This document shows, in pieces, positions 10,646-18,625 of a stretch of 64,000 bases of DNA (within the stretch, counting starts at the first letter, position 1; the number at the start of each line of letters is the position of its first letter). Location: NCBI RefSeq assembly GCF_003205295.1, contig NZ_QJRP01000019.1:28573-92572 (forward strand). Direction: 5' to 3'. Below the pieces are notes generated by a model, which ran no database searches, was not told the origin of the DNA, and saw only the letters and a list, made by a program, of their open reading frames with translations. A program made the position numbers and the translations under genes. The DNA comes from Pseudomonas mosselii (GTDB taxonomy: Bacteria; Pseudomonadota; Gammaproteobacteria; Pseudomonadales; Pseudomonadaceae).

Positions 10646-10661
10646 CTGGTTATACATACAG
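10646..10661 (-). promoter_or_regulatory. LexA (SOS) box-like site upstream of the FAN1-helicase operon
   Basis: On the minus strand the sequence reads CTGTATGTATAACCAG, CTG-N10-CAG with an AT-rich centre. It matches 13 of 16 positions of the E. coli consensus CTGTATATATATACAG. It ends 30 bases upstream of the preferred FAN1 start, the expected promoter position. LexA repression of a DNA-repair operon is biologically sensible but inferred. Confidence 0.6.
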
Positions 10662-10733
10662 ACCCCATGCCTGGGCAAGTGTACTGGATCGACGGTCACG
10701 CAATCCCTACAAGCGTTCGCCCAGGCAGCAGGC

Positions 10734-12134
10734 CTAATCGGCGGCGCGCAATAGCGGATAGCCACCGTCCGCGCTGGCCGGCAGGAGCCGCAATCCCTGG
10801 TCGCGTCGCCCCAGCAGCTGGAACAGGCGCCGGGCCTGGTGGCTGAGCGTACCGGCATAAAGCCCCCGTAACTGCACAAGCTGCAGGCCGCTGGTTTCAA
10901 CCAGCCACTGGCTGACCGGCTCCGGGCAGGGTCGCCCCTGCAAGGCACAGTGCAGGTACGGCAGTGCGACGCGCATGCCCGGATGACAACGCAGCACGAA
11001 GCTCTCGAGGTTGTACCCTCCCGCCTCGAACGGGGTGAACAGCTGGCAGACCAGTTGCGCCTCGCTCACGCCATAGGCACCAAGCAGGCGCGCCTGCGCC
11101 TCGCCGCGCAAGGCCCGGCCCTGGGGCCAGGCGACCGAGGGCTGGCGCAAACGCTGGAAGTACGCCTGCGTACCGTCGCGATAGCTACGCAGGTCCAGGT
11201 ACTGCGACTTGAGCCCATGCAGGTGGGCCAGCGGCAAGGGATCGAACAACCCCGACGGCCCCTGGGCCTGACTGCCCTGGGCATCCTGCCGGCCGAGCAT
11301 GCGGTCCAGCGGCCCACCGTCGTCCGGGTGGCGCAACAAGTCCTCGACCATCACCAGGCGCGGCTCGCCGCCGCGCTGGCGGAGTACGGGTGAAGTCGGC
11401 GGTTGCCAGGGATCGGCCAGCACCTCGCCCAACTGCTCGAGGCCCGCCGCCAGCACATTGTGGGGCGTCAGGGCCTGCGCCACTTCCACGGTGTGGCGCA
11501 GGCAGCGCCGCCCCCAGGCCAGCAGGCGGTGGCGCTGGGTGAACGGCACTGCGCTGATCAGGATCTGTTCCCCGGCCTCCCCCGCCAGCGCCTGGCCCAG
11601 GCTGTTGGCCAGCTCCAGGTAGCCCCTGGCGCCGAGCAGCGCGTCCGGCTGGCCGCCGACCAGGTGACCGAACAGCAACCAGGCGTTGCCCGAGTCGGCC
11701 AGTTGCTCGGCCGAGCAGGCCTGGCGTGCGCCGAACGGGCCGAGCTGCCCGCCATCGGCACGCAGCAGTTCCACCCGCGGATCGTCGTGCAGGAACAGCG
11801 CGCTGAAGCAACGGTCGTGAAGGGCCAGGGCGGTATCGTCGAGGGTCGGCAGACGGGCCGCCAGCACGCGCAGGCGGAAGGTCGCGCCATGGCGCAGGGC
11901 GATGCTCAACTGCGCGGCACGCAGGCAGGCCAGCAGGTACGCGCTGCGCCGGTCGACGCCGTGCAAGACCAGCACCCGGACGTTGCCGACGTATTCCTGG
12001 CCGCCGGCGATGACCAGCAATCGCTGGACCAGCAGTTGCACCGAGGCGCGCTGGGCCTGGGTCATGTGCTCCAGCAGGCGCTGCAGGACTTGCTGGTAGA
12101 CATAGTGCATGGCTTGGTCGTGGGTCTCGGTCAT
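10734..12134 (-). CDS. Conserved hypothetical protein, 466 residues
   Basis: I do not recognise a family. The protein is rich in Leu, Ala, Gln and Arg, has no signal peptide or clear membrane segment, and looks cytosolic. The N-terminal ~60 residues are predicted helical and are followed by an alternating strand/helix region beginning VRVLVLHGVDRRSAYLLACLR. The ATG has a GGAG site 8 bases upstream. It lies 118 bases upstream of FAN1 on the same strand, so read-through into the repair genes is possible, but the LexA-like box shows FAN1 has its own promoter. Confidence 0.7.
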   Translation of the reverse strand: MTETHDQAMHYVYQQVLQRLLEHMTQAQRASVQLLVQRLLVIAGGQEYVGNVRVLVLHGVDRRSAYLLACLRAAQLSIALRHGATFRLRVLAARLPTLDDTALALHDRCFSALFLHDDPRVELLRADGGQLGPFGARQACSAEQLADSGNAWLLFGHLVGGQPDALLGARGYLELANSLGQALAGEAGEQILISAVPFTQRHRLLAWGRRCLRHTVEVAQALTPHNVLAAGLEQLGEVLADPWQPPTSPVLRQRGGEPRLVMVEDLLRHPDDGGPLDRMLGRQDAQGSQAQGPSGLFDPLPLAHLHGLKSQYLDLRSYRDGTQAYFQRLRQPSVAWPQGRALRGEAQARLLGAYGVSEAQLVCQLFTPFEAGGYNLESFVLRCHPGMRVALPYLHCALQGRPCPEPVSQWLVETSGLQLVQLRGLYAGTLSHQARRLFQLLGRRDQGLRLLPASADGGYPLLRAAD

Positions 12135-12258
12135 GCTATCGCTCCATCTCCCTGACGGCTTCGAATTGAAGTCCGATTCTGGCAGATGAATAGCAAACCG
12201 AGCTTGAAGGAAACTTCCTAAAGCCTAGTAGGACATTTAGCTAAATTTGGCTGGCGTC

Positions 12259-12379
12259 CCTGTGGGAGCGGCCTTGTGTCGCGAAAGGGCCGCGCAGCAG
12301 CCCCAAGATCTCAGTGTTGACGCATCAATCGCGGGGCCGCTTTGCGGCCCTTTCGCGACACAAGGCCGCTCCTACAGGG
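12259..12379. repeat. REP palindrome pair
   Basis: Two inverted REP units (GGAGCGGCCTTGTGTCGCG followed by AAAGGGCCGC, and the complement) occupy the gap between the hypothetical gene and the quinone oxidoreductase gene. Nothing else was recognised in that 277-base gap. Confidence 0.85.
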
Positions 12380-12411
12380 ACCGCGAATGACCTGGGAGCT
12401 TCATAGCCCGA

Positions 12412-13434
12412 TCAGTGCACACCCATATCCAGCACCACCCGCCCGCCACACGGACACTCGTCCATGTGCCGGTGCGCCTCGACCACCTGCTCGAACGGAT
12501 ACACCTTGATGATCTGCGGCGTCAGCAGCTGGTCGGCGGTGAACTGGTTGATGTCGCGCAACGCTCGCTGCAGGGCCACCTGGTCCTGGGCGATGCCCAG
12601 CTCGGGCTTGCCGGTGAAGTTGCCGATGCAGTGCACGTGGAACTGGATGTTCTTCTGGAACGCCGCGCAGGCCGGGAACGGCGTCTGATTGCCGCCCTGC
12701 AGGCCGTAGAGCACCAGGCTGCCACGCGGCGCCAGGACATCGCCGAGCAGCGACATCTGCGGGCCGCCCATGCCGTCGAGGACCATGTCCACGCCACGGC
12801 CATCGGTGTACTTGCCGATCTGCATCAGCAGGTCCTGTTCCTCGGTGACGATCACCTTGTCGGCGCCCAGGCCCAGCAGGTACTCGCGCTGTTCGGGCTC
12901 CTTGGTGGCGGCGAACACCTTCAGCCCCAGGGCCTTGCCCAGTTGCACGAAGGCCGGCCCCGCGCAGTGGCTGGCGTCGGTGACCAGCGCGGTCTGCCCG
13001 GCCTTGGCCCGCGCCAGGTCGACGAAGGCGAAGTAAGCGATCAGCAGCGGCGTGTAGTGCACGCTGGCCTCGATCGGGGTCAGCACATCCGGGTAACGGG
13101 TGATGGCGCTGCGCGGCAGGACGATCACATCGCCATACACAGGGTGGTCGTTGGCGCTGGTGGCCGGGAAGCTGGCAACCCGGTCGCCCACCGCGATATC
13201 GTCCACACCCTCGCCCACGGCGGTGACCACGCCGGCCATCTCGTGACCGATGCCGGCCGGCAGCCGCGCCTGGGACGGCGCCAGGTTCTGCCGCCAGAGC
13301 ACGTCGTACCAGCTGACGCCGATCGCCTCGACGCGAATCTGCACCTCGCCGGTAGCCGGGGACGGTTCGGCCTGCTCCTCGCATCGGAGCACATCGGCCT
13401 GGCCGAACTTGTGGAAACGGATCATGCGGGACAT
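12412..13434 (-). CDS. Zinc-type alcohol dehydrogenase-like / NADPH:quinone oxidoreductase (MDR superfamily)
   Basis: A 340-residue MDR protein that reduces quinones or activated alkenes with NAD(P)H. The N-terminal GroES-like domain contains AGIGHEMAGVVTAVGEGVD. The Rossmann domain has ALVTDASHCAGPAFVQLGKALG where most relatives have AxxGxxG, so the nucleotide loop is atypical. Catalytic-zinc cysteines are not in the usual place, favouring the zinc-free quinone reductase class. The ATG at 13434 has a GAGG site. It is divergent from the LysR gene at 13642, its likely regulator. Confidence 0.82.
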   Translation of the reverse strand: MSRMIRFHKFGQADVLRCEEQAEPSPATGEVQIRVEAIGVSWYDVLWRQNLAPSQARLPAGIGHEMAGVVTAVGEGVDDIAVGDRVASFPATSANDHPVYGDVIVLPRSAITRYPDVLTPIEASVHYTPLLIAYFAFVDLARAKAGQTALVTDASHCAGPAFVQLGKALGLKVFAATKEPEQREYLLGLGADKVIVTEEQDLLMQIGKYTDGRGVDMVLDGMGGPQMSLLGDVLAPRGSLVLYGLQGGNQTPFPACAAFQKNIQFHVHCIGNFTGKPELGIAQDQVALQRALRDINQFTADQLLTPQIIKVYPFEQVVEAHRHMDECPCGGRVVLDMGVH

Positions 13435-13641
13435 CGCATACCTCGCCTGTGTGAATCTCGTATTACCACGGACTTTATCCGGGCTTTCACGGTTGGACCA
13501 TCAGTGGCTGTTAATAGTCGACATGCCTGTCATTGATTGGGCCCCCGACAAATCTGTGCATTGGCACCCGGAAATCGGTGCAGGGTACCAGCCTTTGGCC
13601 TTAAGATTCACCCCTGCCCCACTTCAGGCGAGCCGCATCGA

Positions 13642-14556
13642 ATGAATCGTAACGACTTGCGTCGCGTAGACCTCAACCTGCTGATCGTGTTCGAAACGCT
13701 CATGCATGAACGCAGCGTGACCCGCGCCGCCGAGAAACTGTTCCTCGGCCAGCCGGCGATCAGCGCCGCGCTGTCGCGCCTGCGCAACCTGTTCGACGAC
13801 CCGCTGTTCGTGCGCACCGGCCGCAGCATGGAGCCCTCGGCGCGCGCCCACGAGATCTTCGCCCTGCTGTCGCCGGCGCTGGACTCGATCTCCACCGCCG
13901 TCAGCCGCGCCGCCGAGTTCGACCCGGCGACCAGCAACGCGGTGTTCCGCATCGGCCTGTCCGACGACGCCGAATTTGCCCTGCTGCCGCAGCTGCTCAA
14001 GCGCATCCGCGCCGAAGCCCCCGGCATTGTCCTGGTGGTGCGCCGGGTCAACTACCTGCTGATGCCCACCCTGCTGGCCTCGGGTGAAATCTCGGTGGGC
14101 GTGAGCTACACCAGTGAACTGCCCGCCAACGCCAAGCGCAAGGTGCTGCGCCGCAGCATGCCCAAGCTGCTGCGCGCCGACAGCATGCCCGGCAGCATCA
14201 CCCTGGATGACTTCTGCGCCCGGCCCCATGCCCTGGTGTCGTTCGCCGGCGACCTCTCGGGGTTCATCGACGAGGCGCTGGACGAGATCGGCCGCAAGCG
14301 CCACGTGGTGTTGGCGGTGCCGCAGTTCAACGGATTGGGGAGTTTGCTGGCGGGGACCGATATCGTCGCCACGGTGCCGGACTACACGGCCGATGCGCTG
14401 ACTGCGGCGGGTGGGTTGCGGGCAGAGGACCTGCCGCTGGAGGTGCGCACCTTCGAGCTGCACATGGCCTGGCGTGGGGCGCAGGACAATGATCCGGCGG
14501 AGAAGTGGTTGCGGTCGCGGATACAGATGTTCTTTGGGGACCCCGATAGTCTTTAG
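13642..14556 (+). CDS. LysR family transcriptional regulator
   Basis: A 304-residue LTTR of the NodD/LeuO type. The N-terminal winged helix covers residues ~8-65 (DLNLLIVFETLMHERSVTRA, then LGQPAISAALSRLRNLF) and an effector domain follows. It faces the MDR gene across 207 bases and probably controls it. The last ten codons (14527-14556) recur at 15631-15660 with changes almost only at third codon positions, showing that foreign DNA has been joined at the 3' end of this gene and supplies its present terminus. Confidence 0.88.
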   Translation: MNRNDLRRVDLNLLIVFETLMHERSVTRAAEKLFLGQPAISAALSRLRNLFDDPLFVRTGRSMEPSARAHEIFALLSPALDSISTAVSRAAEFDPATSNAVFRIGLSDDAEFALLPQLLKRIRAEAPGIVLVVRRVNYLLMPTLLASGEISVGVSYTSELPANAKRKVLRRSMPKLLRADSMPGSITLDDFCARPHALVSFAGDLSGFIDEALDEIGRKRHVVLAVPQFNGLGSLLAGTDIVATVPDYTADALTAAGGLRAEDLPLEVRTFELHMAWRGAQDNDPAEKWLRSRIQMFFGDPDSL

Positions 14557-14651
14557 GGATCGTGTCCCAGGAATTGGTGTAAAGCTTCCTGCGGCGCTAC
14601 TGAGCGTCCTACCCGCCTATGCTTGACCAGCAGAAAACCAAGATTGACCAT

Positions 14652-14669
14652 GTAAGGATTATTCCTTAC
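14652..14669. promoter_or_regulatory. Palindrome in the prlF promoter (candidate autoregulatory operator)
   Basis: GTAAGGA-TTAT-TCCTTAC, perfect 7-base arms around a 4-base centre, 31 bases upstream of the PrlF start. PrlF/YhaV complexes are known to repress their own promoter, so this is the natural operator candidate. Confidence 0.55.
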
Positions 14670-14699
14670 CATTCAATCAGCACATCCGGGAGAACGCTC

Positions 14700-15017
14700 A
14701 TGCCTGCCATCCACGAAATCGCCACGTTGACCTCGAAGGGGCAGGTCACGCTGCCAAAATCCGTTCGCCAGCTACTGGGCATTGACACAGGTGGCAAAAT
14801 TGCATTCGACGTACGCAACGGTGAAATCGTGGTCAGCCGCGTAGAAACCACCCACGAAGACCCTGCCATCGGTGCATTCCTGGGTTTGCTGGAGGCTGAT
14901 ATCCGAGGCGGCCGCAACCTCACCACTCTGCCGGAAGACTTGGCGCAAACCATGCTCGCCAACGCAAACCACTCCGTAAACCTGGACGAAGATATCGACG
15001 GTGAGGTCGCGATCTGA
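14700..15017 (+). CDS. prlF: Type II antitoxin, PrlF family (AbrB/SpoVT-like DNA binding)
   Basis: A 105-residue antitoxin. Residues ~5-45 form a swapped-hairpin AbrB domain (IATLTSKGQVTLPKSVRQLLG, then GKIAFDVRNGEIVVSRV). The C-terminus is acidic, as expected for toxin binding. The ATG at 14700 has a GGAG site 7 bases upstream; an in-frame codon at 14619 has no such support. The stop overlaps the yhaV start (TGATG), which couples antitoxin and toxin synthesis. Confidence 0.88.
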   Translation: MPAIHEIATLTSKGQVTLPKSVRQLLGIDTGGKIAFDVRNGEIVVSRVETTHEDPAIGAFLGLLEADIRGGRNLTTLPEDLAQTMLANANHSVNLDEDIDGEVAI

Positions 15018-15478
15018 TGCTGCGACATGGCTGGACACTGTTGTTCCAGGAAGGTGTGACGTTACAGCTACGCAAATTGCAAGAAGCGGCCGCCCGGGCC
15101 GAGCAGAACGACCCGCAAGGTTTTGAGAGCAACGCCAACGTCAAGCTGTTTCGGGCATTGAGCCATCTGATCATGGAGGCTGTGCCTGCCGATCCGGGCC
15201 GTGATGAGTTCCGCCAAGGCAATACGCTGGGCACCGCCTACCGACATTGGCGCCGTGCAAAAATCGGCAGGCGCTTTCGGCTGTTCTTTCGCTACGACTC
15301 AAGATCCAAGGTCATCGTCTATGCATGGGTCAACGACGAAAATACCCTACGCTCCGCAGGCAGCAAATCCGATCCCTACGCCGTATTCGAGAAGATGCTG
15401 GGCCGCGGCAACCCTCCTGATGACTGGGATGCGCTGACTGCTGCGACGCGTAGCGACTGGGACGAGCCCAAAGCATAA
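15017..15478 (+). CDS. yhaV: Type II toxin, YhaV family ribonuclease
   Basis: A 153-residue RelE-superfamily toxin that cleaves mRNA, often in a translation-dependent way, and is neutralised by PrlF. Family features visible are the N-terminal GWTLLFQEGVTLQLRKL, the central LGTAYRHWRRAKIGRRFRLFFRYDS and the C-terminal VYAWVNDENTLRSAGSKSDPY. The length is normal and the reading frame intact, so the toxin is probably active. It is coupled to prlF by a TGATG overlap and lies inside the putative integrated segment. Confidence 0.9.
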   Translation: MLRHGWTLLFQEGVTLQLRKLQEAAARAEQNDPQGFESNANVKLFRALSHLIMEAVPADPGRDEFRQGNTLGTAYRHWRRAKIGRRFRLFFRYDSRSKVIVYAWVNDENTLRSAGSKSDPYAVFEKMLGRGNPPDDWDALTAATRSDWDEPKA

Positions 15479-15841
15479 ATTACGCAAGTGAGTGAGAGAT
15501 TGCACGTTTGAAACCGATCCCTCCTCGTTGCGTCCACTGGAATCCACTCGTAGCTGCTGTTGAAAGGGGTACATCTGGGGTACAAATCCAGTTTCCCGTT
15601 CATAACCTTTTGACTTATATGAATGTCAAAATGTTCTTAGGGGATCCGGACAGCCTGTAGGTCGAAAGTCCCATTCGCGTGATCAAGCGCCGGTTCGGTA
15701 ACGCGGTGCAACGCGGATCACGCTTCTTGCGGTTTCGAGTCTGTGGATGGGGGGCAGCATTTTGTGGGTGCTGTACACCACCCTAGGCGCAACCTTTGTA
15801 CCTGACGCAGTAACATGATCGCGCGCATGATGAATGAAGAC
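15479..15841. other. 363-base region without a gene; element/host junction
   Basis: The left part (15479-15626) is probably element-derived, with the GGGGTACA direct repeats. The displaced host LysR terminus follows at 15631-15660. To its right lies a stem (GCGTGATC from 15676, with its complement GATCACGC about 25 bases on) that could end the original LysR transcript. Short open frames here have no coding character I could support. Confidence 0.5.
15631..15660 (+). repeat. Displaced copy of the LysR 3' end (att-like repeat)
   Basis: Ten codons, MFLGDPDSL plus a stop, match MFFGDPDSL plus a stop at 14527-14556. All six base differences fall at third codon positions; only one changes the residue (Leu/Phe). 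Flanking bases on either side do not match, so the homology is limited to this segment. Confidence 0.75.
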
Positions 15842-16351
15842 TCAAGCCGCATCCGCTGCGGCGAGACTACGATACTGTCCCTTGAAATACAGCAGTGGCT
15901 GCGCGGCGTCGGCGTCCTGCACGTTCAACGCCTTCACCTCGCCAATCACGATCAGGTGATCACCGGCAGCGTGTTCGGCGTGAATCTCACAATCAAGCCA
16001 GTGCAGGCTGCCGGCAATGATCGGGTTGCCCAGCGGCGACGTCTGCCACTCGATGCCTTGCCACTTGTCCGTGCCACGCCGGGCGAACTGGTTGGAAATC
16101 CCGACCTGCTCGCCTGACAGGATGTTGACCGCGAAACGGCCGGCCTGGCGAATCCCGGGATAGCTGGCCGAACTGGACATGACGCTGAACGACACCAGTG
16201 GCGGATTCATCGACACGCTGTAGAACGACTGGCAGGTAAAGCCAAGCGGTTCACCATCACTGTGCGAGGTGATCACCGTGATGCCGGAGGCGTAGTGCCC
16301 AAGCGCTTCGCGAAAGCGCAACGGCTCGATAGCCGTACAGGGGAGCGACAT
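15842..16351 (-). CDS. Flavin reductase family protein (FMN-binding split barrel)
   Basis: A 169-residue protein of the HpaC/FRP class that supplies reduced FMN or FAD from NAD(P)H to a partner monooxygenase. The family signature is visible in GHYASGITVITSHSDGEPLGFT, in SFYSVSMNPPLVSFSV and near the end in GDHLIVIGEV. It is the third gene of mesX-mesD-reductase (86 bases after mesD). Its presence suggests that MesX, required by MesD together with oxygen, is a flavin-dependent oxygenase fed by this reductase; that is inference. Confidence 0.88.
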   Translation of the reverse strand: MSLPCTAIEPLRFREALGHYASGITVITSHSDGEPLGFTCQSFYSVSMNPPLVSFSVMSSSASYPGIRQAGRFAVNILSGEQVGISNQFARRGTDKWQGIEWQTSPLGNPIIAGSLHWLDCEIHAEHAAGDHLIVIGEVKALNVQDADAAQPLLYFKGQYRSLAAADAA

Positions 16352-16437
16352 AGTAAGTCCTGAAGGTTAGGTGAAAGCCGCCAAAAATGGGAAAGGGCTG
16401 AAGCTGCACGCCCCGCCCTCCCACCTCGCGCTCGGTC

Positions 16438-17466
16438 TTACTTCGCGAGCTCTCGGCGTACGATCTCTGCACCTGCACTCAGTGCATTGAGCTTGCCGCG
16501 TGCCACGGCGCGTGGCAGCGGTGCCATGCCGCAGTTGGTGCACGGATAGAGCTTGTCGGCATCGACGAACTGAAGGGCCTTGCGCAAGGTATTGGCCACC
16601 TCCTCCGGGGTCTCGATGGCGTGGTTGGCCACGTCGATGGCGCCGACCATCACCTTCTTGCCGCGGATCAGCTCGATCAGGTCCATCGGGACGTGGGAGT
16701 TATGGCACTCCAGTGAGATGATATCGATCTTCGATTGCTGCAGTTTAGGGAACGCCTCCTCATATTGCCGCCACTCCGAGCCCAGGGTCTTCTTCCAGTC
16801 GGTGTTGGCCTTGATGCCGTAGCCATAGCAAATGTGCACCGCGGTTTCGCACTTGAGGCCTTCGATGGCCCGCTCCAGGGTGGCGACGCCCCAGTCGTTC
16901 ACCTCGTCGAAGAACACGTTGAAGGCCGGTTCATCGAACTGGATGATGTCGACACCGGCAGCCTCCAGTTCCCGAGCTTCCTCATTGAGGATCTTGGCGA
17001 ATTCCCAGGCCAGCTTTTCGCGGCTCTTGTAGTGGCTGTCATACAGGGTGTCGATCATGGTCATGGGACCTGGCAGCGCCCATTTGATCGGCTGTGTGGT
17101 CTGCTGACGCAGGAACTTGGCATCTTCGACGAACACGGGCTTCTGACGAGAAACCGCACCGACCACAGTCGGCACGCTGGCATCGTAGCGGTCGCGAATG
17201 CGGACGGTTTCGCGCTTCTCAAAATCAACGCCACTCAGGTGTTCGATGAAGGTCGTCACGAAATGCTGACGGGTCTGCTCACCGTCACTGACGATATCGA
17301 TACCGGCGAGTTGTTGTTCATGCAACGACAGGCGCAGCGCATCCTGCTTGCCCTCGACCAACACCTCGTCTTGGAGTTTCCAGGGTGACCAGAGGGTTTC
17401 CGGCTGTGCCAGCCAGGACGGTTTGGGCAAGCTGCCGGCAGTAGAAGTGGGGAGTAGTTTTTTCAT
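16438..17466 (-). CDS. mesD: Core methionine synthase MesD (folate- and cobalamin-independent)
   Basis: A 342-residue protein homologous only to the C-terminal catalytic half of MetE, lacking the folate-binding N-terminal domain. Zinc-site residues are visible: His and Cys in AVHICYGYG, Glu in ISLECHNSH and Cys in YPCTNCGMAP; DIIQFDEPAF is the homocysteine-site motif. Work on the MesD family showed methionine synthesis without methyl-folate or B12 but dependent on a DUF1852 protein and oxygen. That DUF1852 partner is encoded 27 bases upstream. The ATG at 17466 was chosen because homology begins at KKLLPTSTAGSLPKP. Confidence 0.88.
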   Translation of the reverse strand: MKKLLPTSTAGSLPKPSWLAQPETLWSPWKLQDEVLVEGKQDALRLSLHEQQLAGIDIVSDGEQTRQHFVTTFIEHLSGVDFEKRETVRIRDRYDASVPTVVGAVSRQKPVFVEDAKFLRQQTTQPIKWALPGPMTMIDTLYDSHYKSREKLAWEFAKILNEEARELEAAGVDIIQFDEPAFNVFFDEVNDWGVATLERAIEGLKCETAVHICYGYGIKANTDWKKTLGSEWRQYEEAFPKLQQSKIDIISLECHNSHVPMDLIELIRGKKVMVGAIDVANHAIETPEEVANTLRKALQFVDADKLYPCTNCGMAPLPRAVARGKLNALSAGAEIVRRELAK

Positions 17467-17493
17467 GACGCAAGGCCTTGTGTATTCGATCAA

Positions 17494-18477
17494 TCAAACA
17501 GCGTAATGAGCGGACCACTGCTGCAGCACAGCGTGGTACGGCTTGATGAATTGTTCTTCGGCATACTTGCCTTGCTCAATGGCCAGACGGCTGCGCTCTT
17601 CGCGGTCGTAGACAATTCGAGTCAACGAGTAGTCCTGGTGCTTCAGGCTGGGTTGATAGGATTTGCCGGCCGCGGAGTTCGCGTTGTAGATCTCGGGACG
17701 GTAGATCTTCTGGAAGGTGTCCATCGTGCTGATGGTGCTGATCAGCTCGAGATTGGTGTAATCGCCCAACAGGTCGCCGGCAAAATAGAACGCCAACGGC
17801 GCGACACTGTTCGGCGGCATGAAATAGCGCACCTTCAGGCCCATCTTGGCGAAGTACTCATCGGTCAATGAGTACTCATCCTGCTGGTATTCATAACCCA
17901 GGACCGGGTGCTGGTTTTCAGTGCGGTGATAGGTCTTGCTGCTCGAAACGCTCAGGCAGATGACCGGCGGCTTGTTGAAATGCTCCTTGAAAGCGCTCGA
18001 GTTCACGAAGCACTTGAACAGTTTCCCGTGCAGCTCGCCAAACGCCTCTGGCGTGCTGAAGCCGGACTGCCCCTTGTTGTGGTCCAGCAACAGCACGCTG
18101 AAGTCATAGTCCCGCACATAAGAGGAGAAATTGTTCCCGACAATGCCTTCGATGCGCTCGTTGGTCTGGCGATCGACAATGTTGGTTTTCAGGATTTCAA
18201 TCAACGGCAGGGCATCGCCCGACTGTTCACCGGCGATCTTCATCTCGACGGAAACGATATCGAGCTCTACGCAATAACGGTCACCCTTGGGGTTGTCCCA
18301 ATGCGCCAGGGCATTGAAGCGATTGTCGATCATCGCCAGCGTGTTACGCAGGTTCTGCTGACGGCTCGCGCCCCTGGCCAGGTTGGCAAAGTTGGTGGTG
18401 ATGCGCGTGTTGTCCGCAGGCAGATAGTCCTCGTCGAAACGAATACTTTTAATGGCGAACGTGAAATCTCTATTCAT
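17494..18477 (-). CDS. mesX: MesX (DUF1852), partner protein required by MesD
   Basis: A 327-residue DUF1852 protein of normal length, beginning MNRDFTFAIKSIRFDEDY. The family is described as a putative oxygenase and is genetically required, with oxygen, for MesD-type methionine synthesis; its reaction and the methyl donor are not known. It is the first gene of the operon and is divergent from metR. A MetR-like site lies in the 148-base intergenic region. No signal peptide or known cofactor motif is apparent. Confidence 0.9.
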   Translation of the reverse strand: MNRDFTFAIKSIRFDEDYLPADNTRITTNFANLARGASRQQNLRNTLAMIDNRFNALAHWDNPKGDRYCVELDIVSVEMKIAGEQSGDALPLIEILKTNIVDRQTNERIEGIVGNNFSSYVRDYDFSVLLLDHNKGQSGFSTPEAFGELHGKLFKCFVNSSAFKEHFNKPPVICLSVSSSKTYHRTENQHPVLGYEYQQDEYSLTDEYFAKMGLKVRYFMPPNSVAPLAFYFAGDLLGDYTNLELISTISTMDTFQKIYRPEIYNANSAAGKSYQPSLKHQDYSLTRIVYDREERSRLAIEQGKYAEEQFIKPYHAVLQQWSAHYAV

Positions 18478-18511
18478 TGTGACCCGGCACCCTGATTCCC
18501 GAAGTAGATCC

Positions 18512-18524
18512 TGAAAATATTTCC
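18512..18524. promoter_or_regulatory. MetR-like binding site between mesX and metR
   Basis: TGAAAATATTTCC matches 12 of 13 positions of the enteric MetR palindrome TGAANNNNNTTCA (only the last base differs). It lies 35 bases upstream of mesX. MetR control of the mes operon would link it to homocysteine level. Confidence 0.5.
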
Positions 18525-18625
18525 TGCTCGCCTGGCTTCGAAGGAAAAATTCAATGGGGGGATTGTCAATAAACGGCCTTCATGAGACAAACTCATTTTT
18601 TTTGCGCTGATCTGTAACTTTGCTC

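Larger units (their letters stand above)
14527..15660. mobile_element. Putative integrated element remnant carrying prlF-yhaV
   Basis: The segment is bounded by two copies of a LysR gene terminus (14527-14556 and 15631-15660), 24 of 30 bases identical. It carries a toxin-antitoxin pair and, at its right end, two GGGGTACA repeats (15566-15573, 15577-15584) of a kind I associate with regions next to phage-type integrase genes. No intact integrase is present. The arrangement fits an element that integrated into the 3' end of the LysR gene and replaced its last codons. Confidence 0.5.

Noticed and set aside
15566..15584. GGGGTACA repeats considered as a CRISPR or iteron array
   Set aside because: Only two copies, 3 bases apart, with no spacers or replication gene.
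15567..15590. CTG...CAG motif near the GGGGTACA repeats considered as a LexA box
   Set aside because: Spacer is 11 rather than 10 bases and is GC-rich on one side.
15376..15603. 75-codon minus-strand frames past yhaV, considered as integrase remnants
   Set aside because: No tyrosine-recombinase motif (RxxR...Y) could be seen in any frame; only the repeats and the duplicated LysR terminus support an element.
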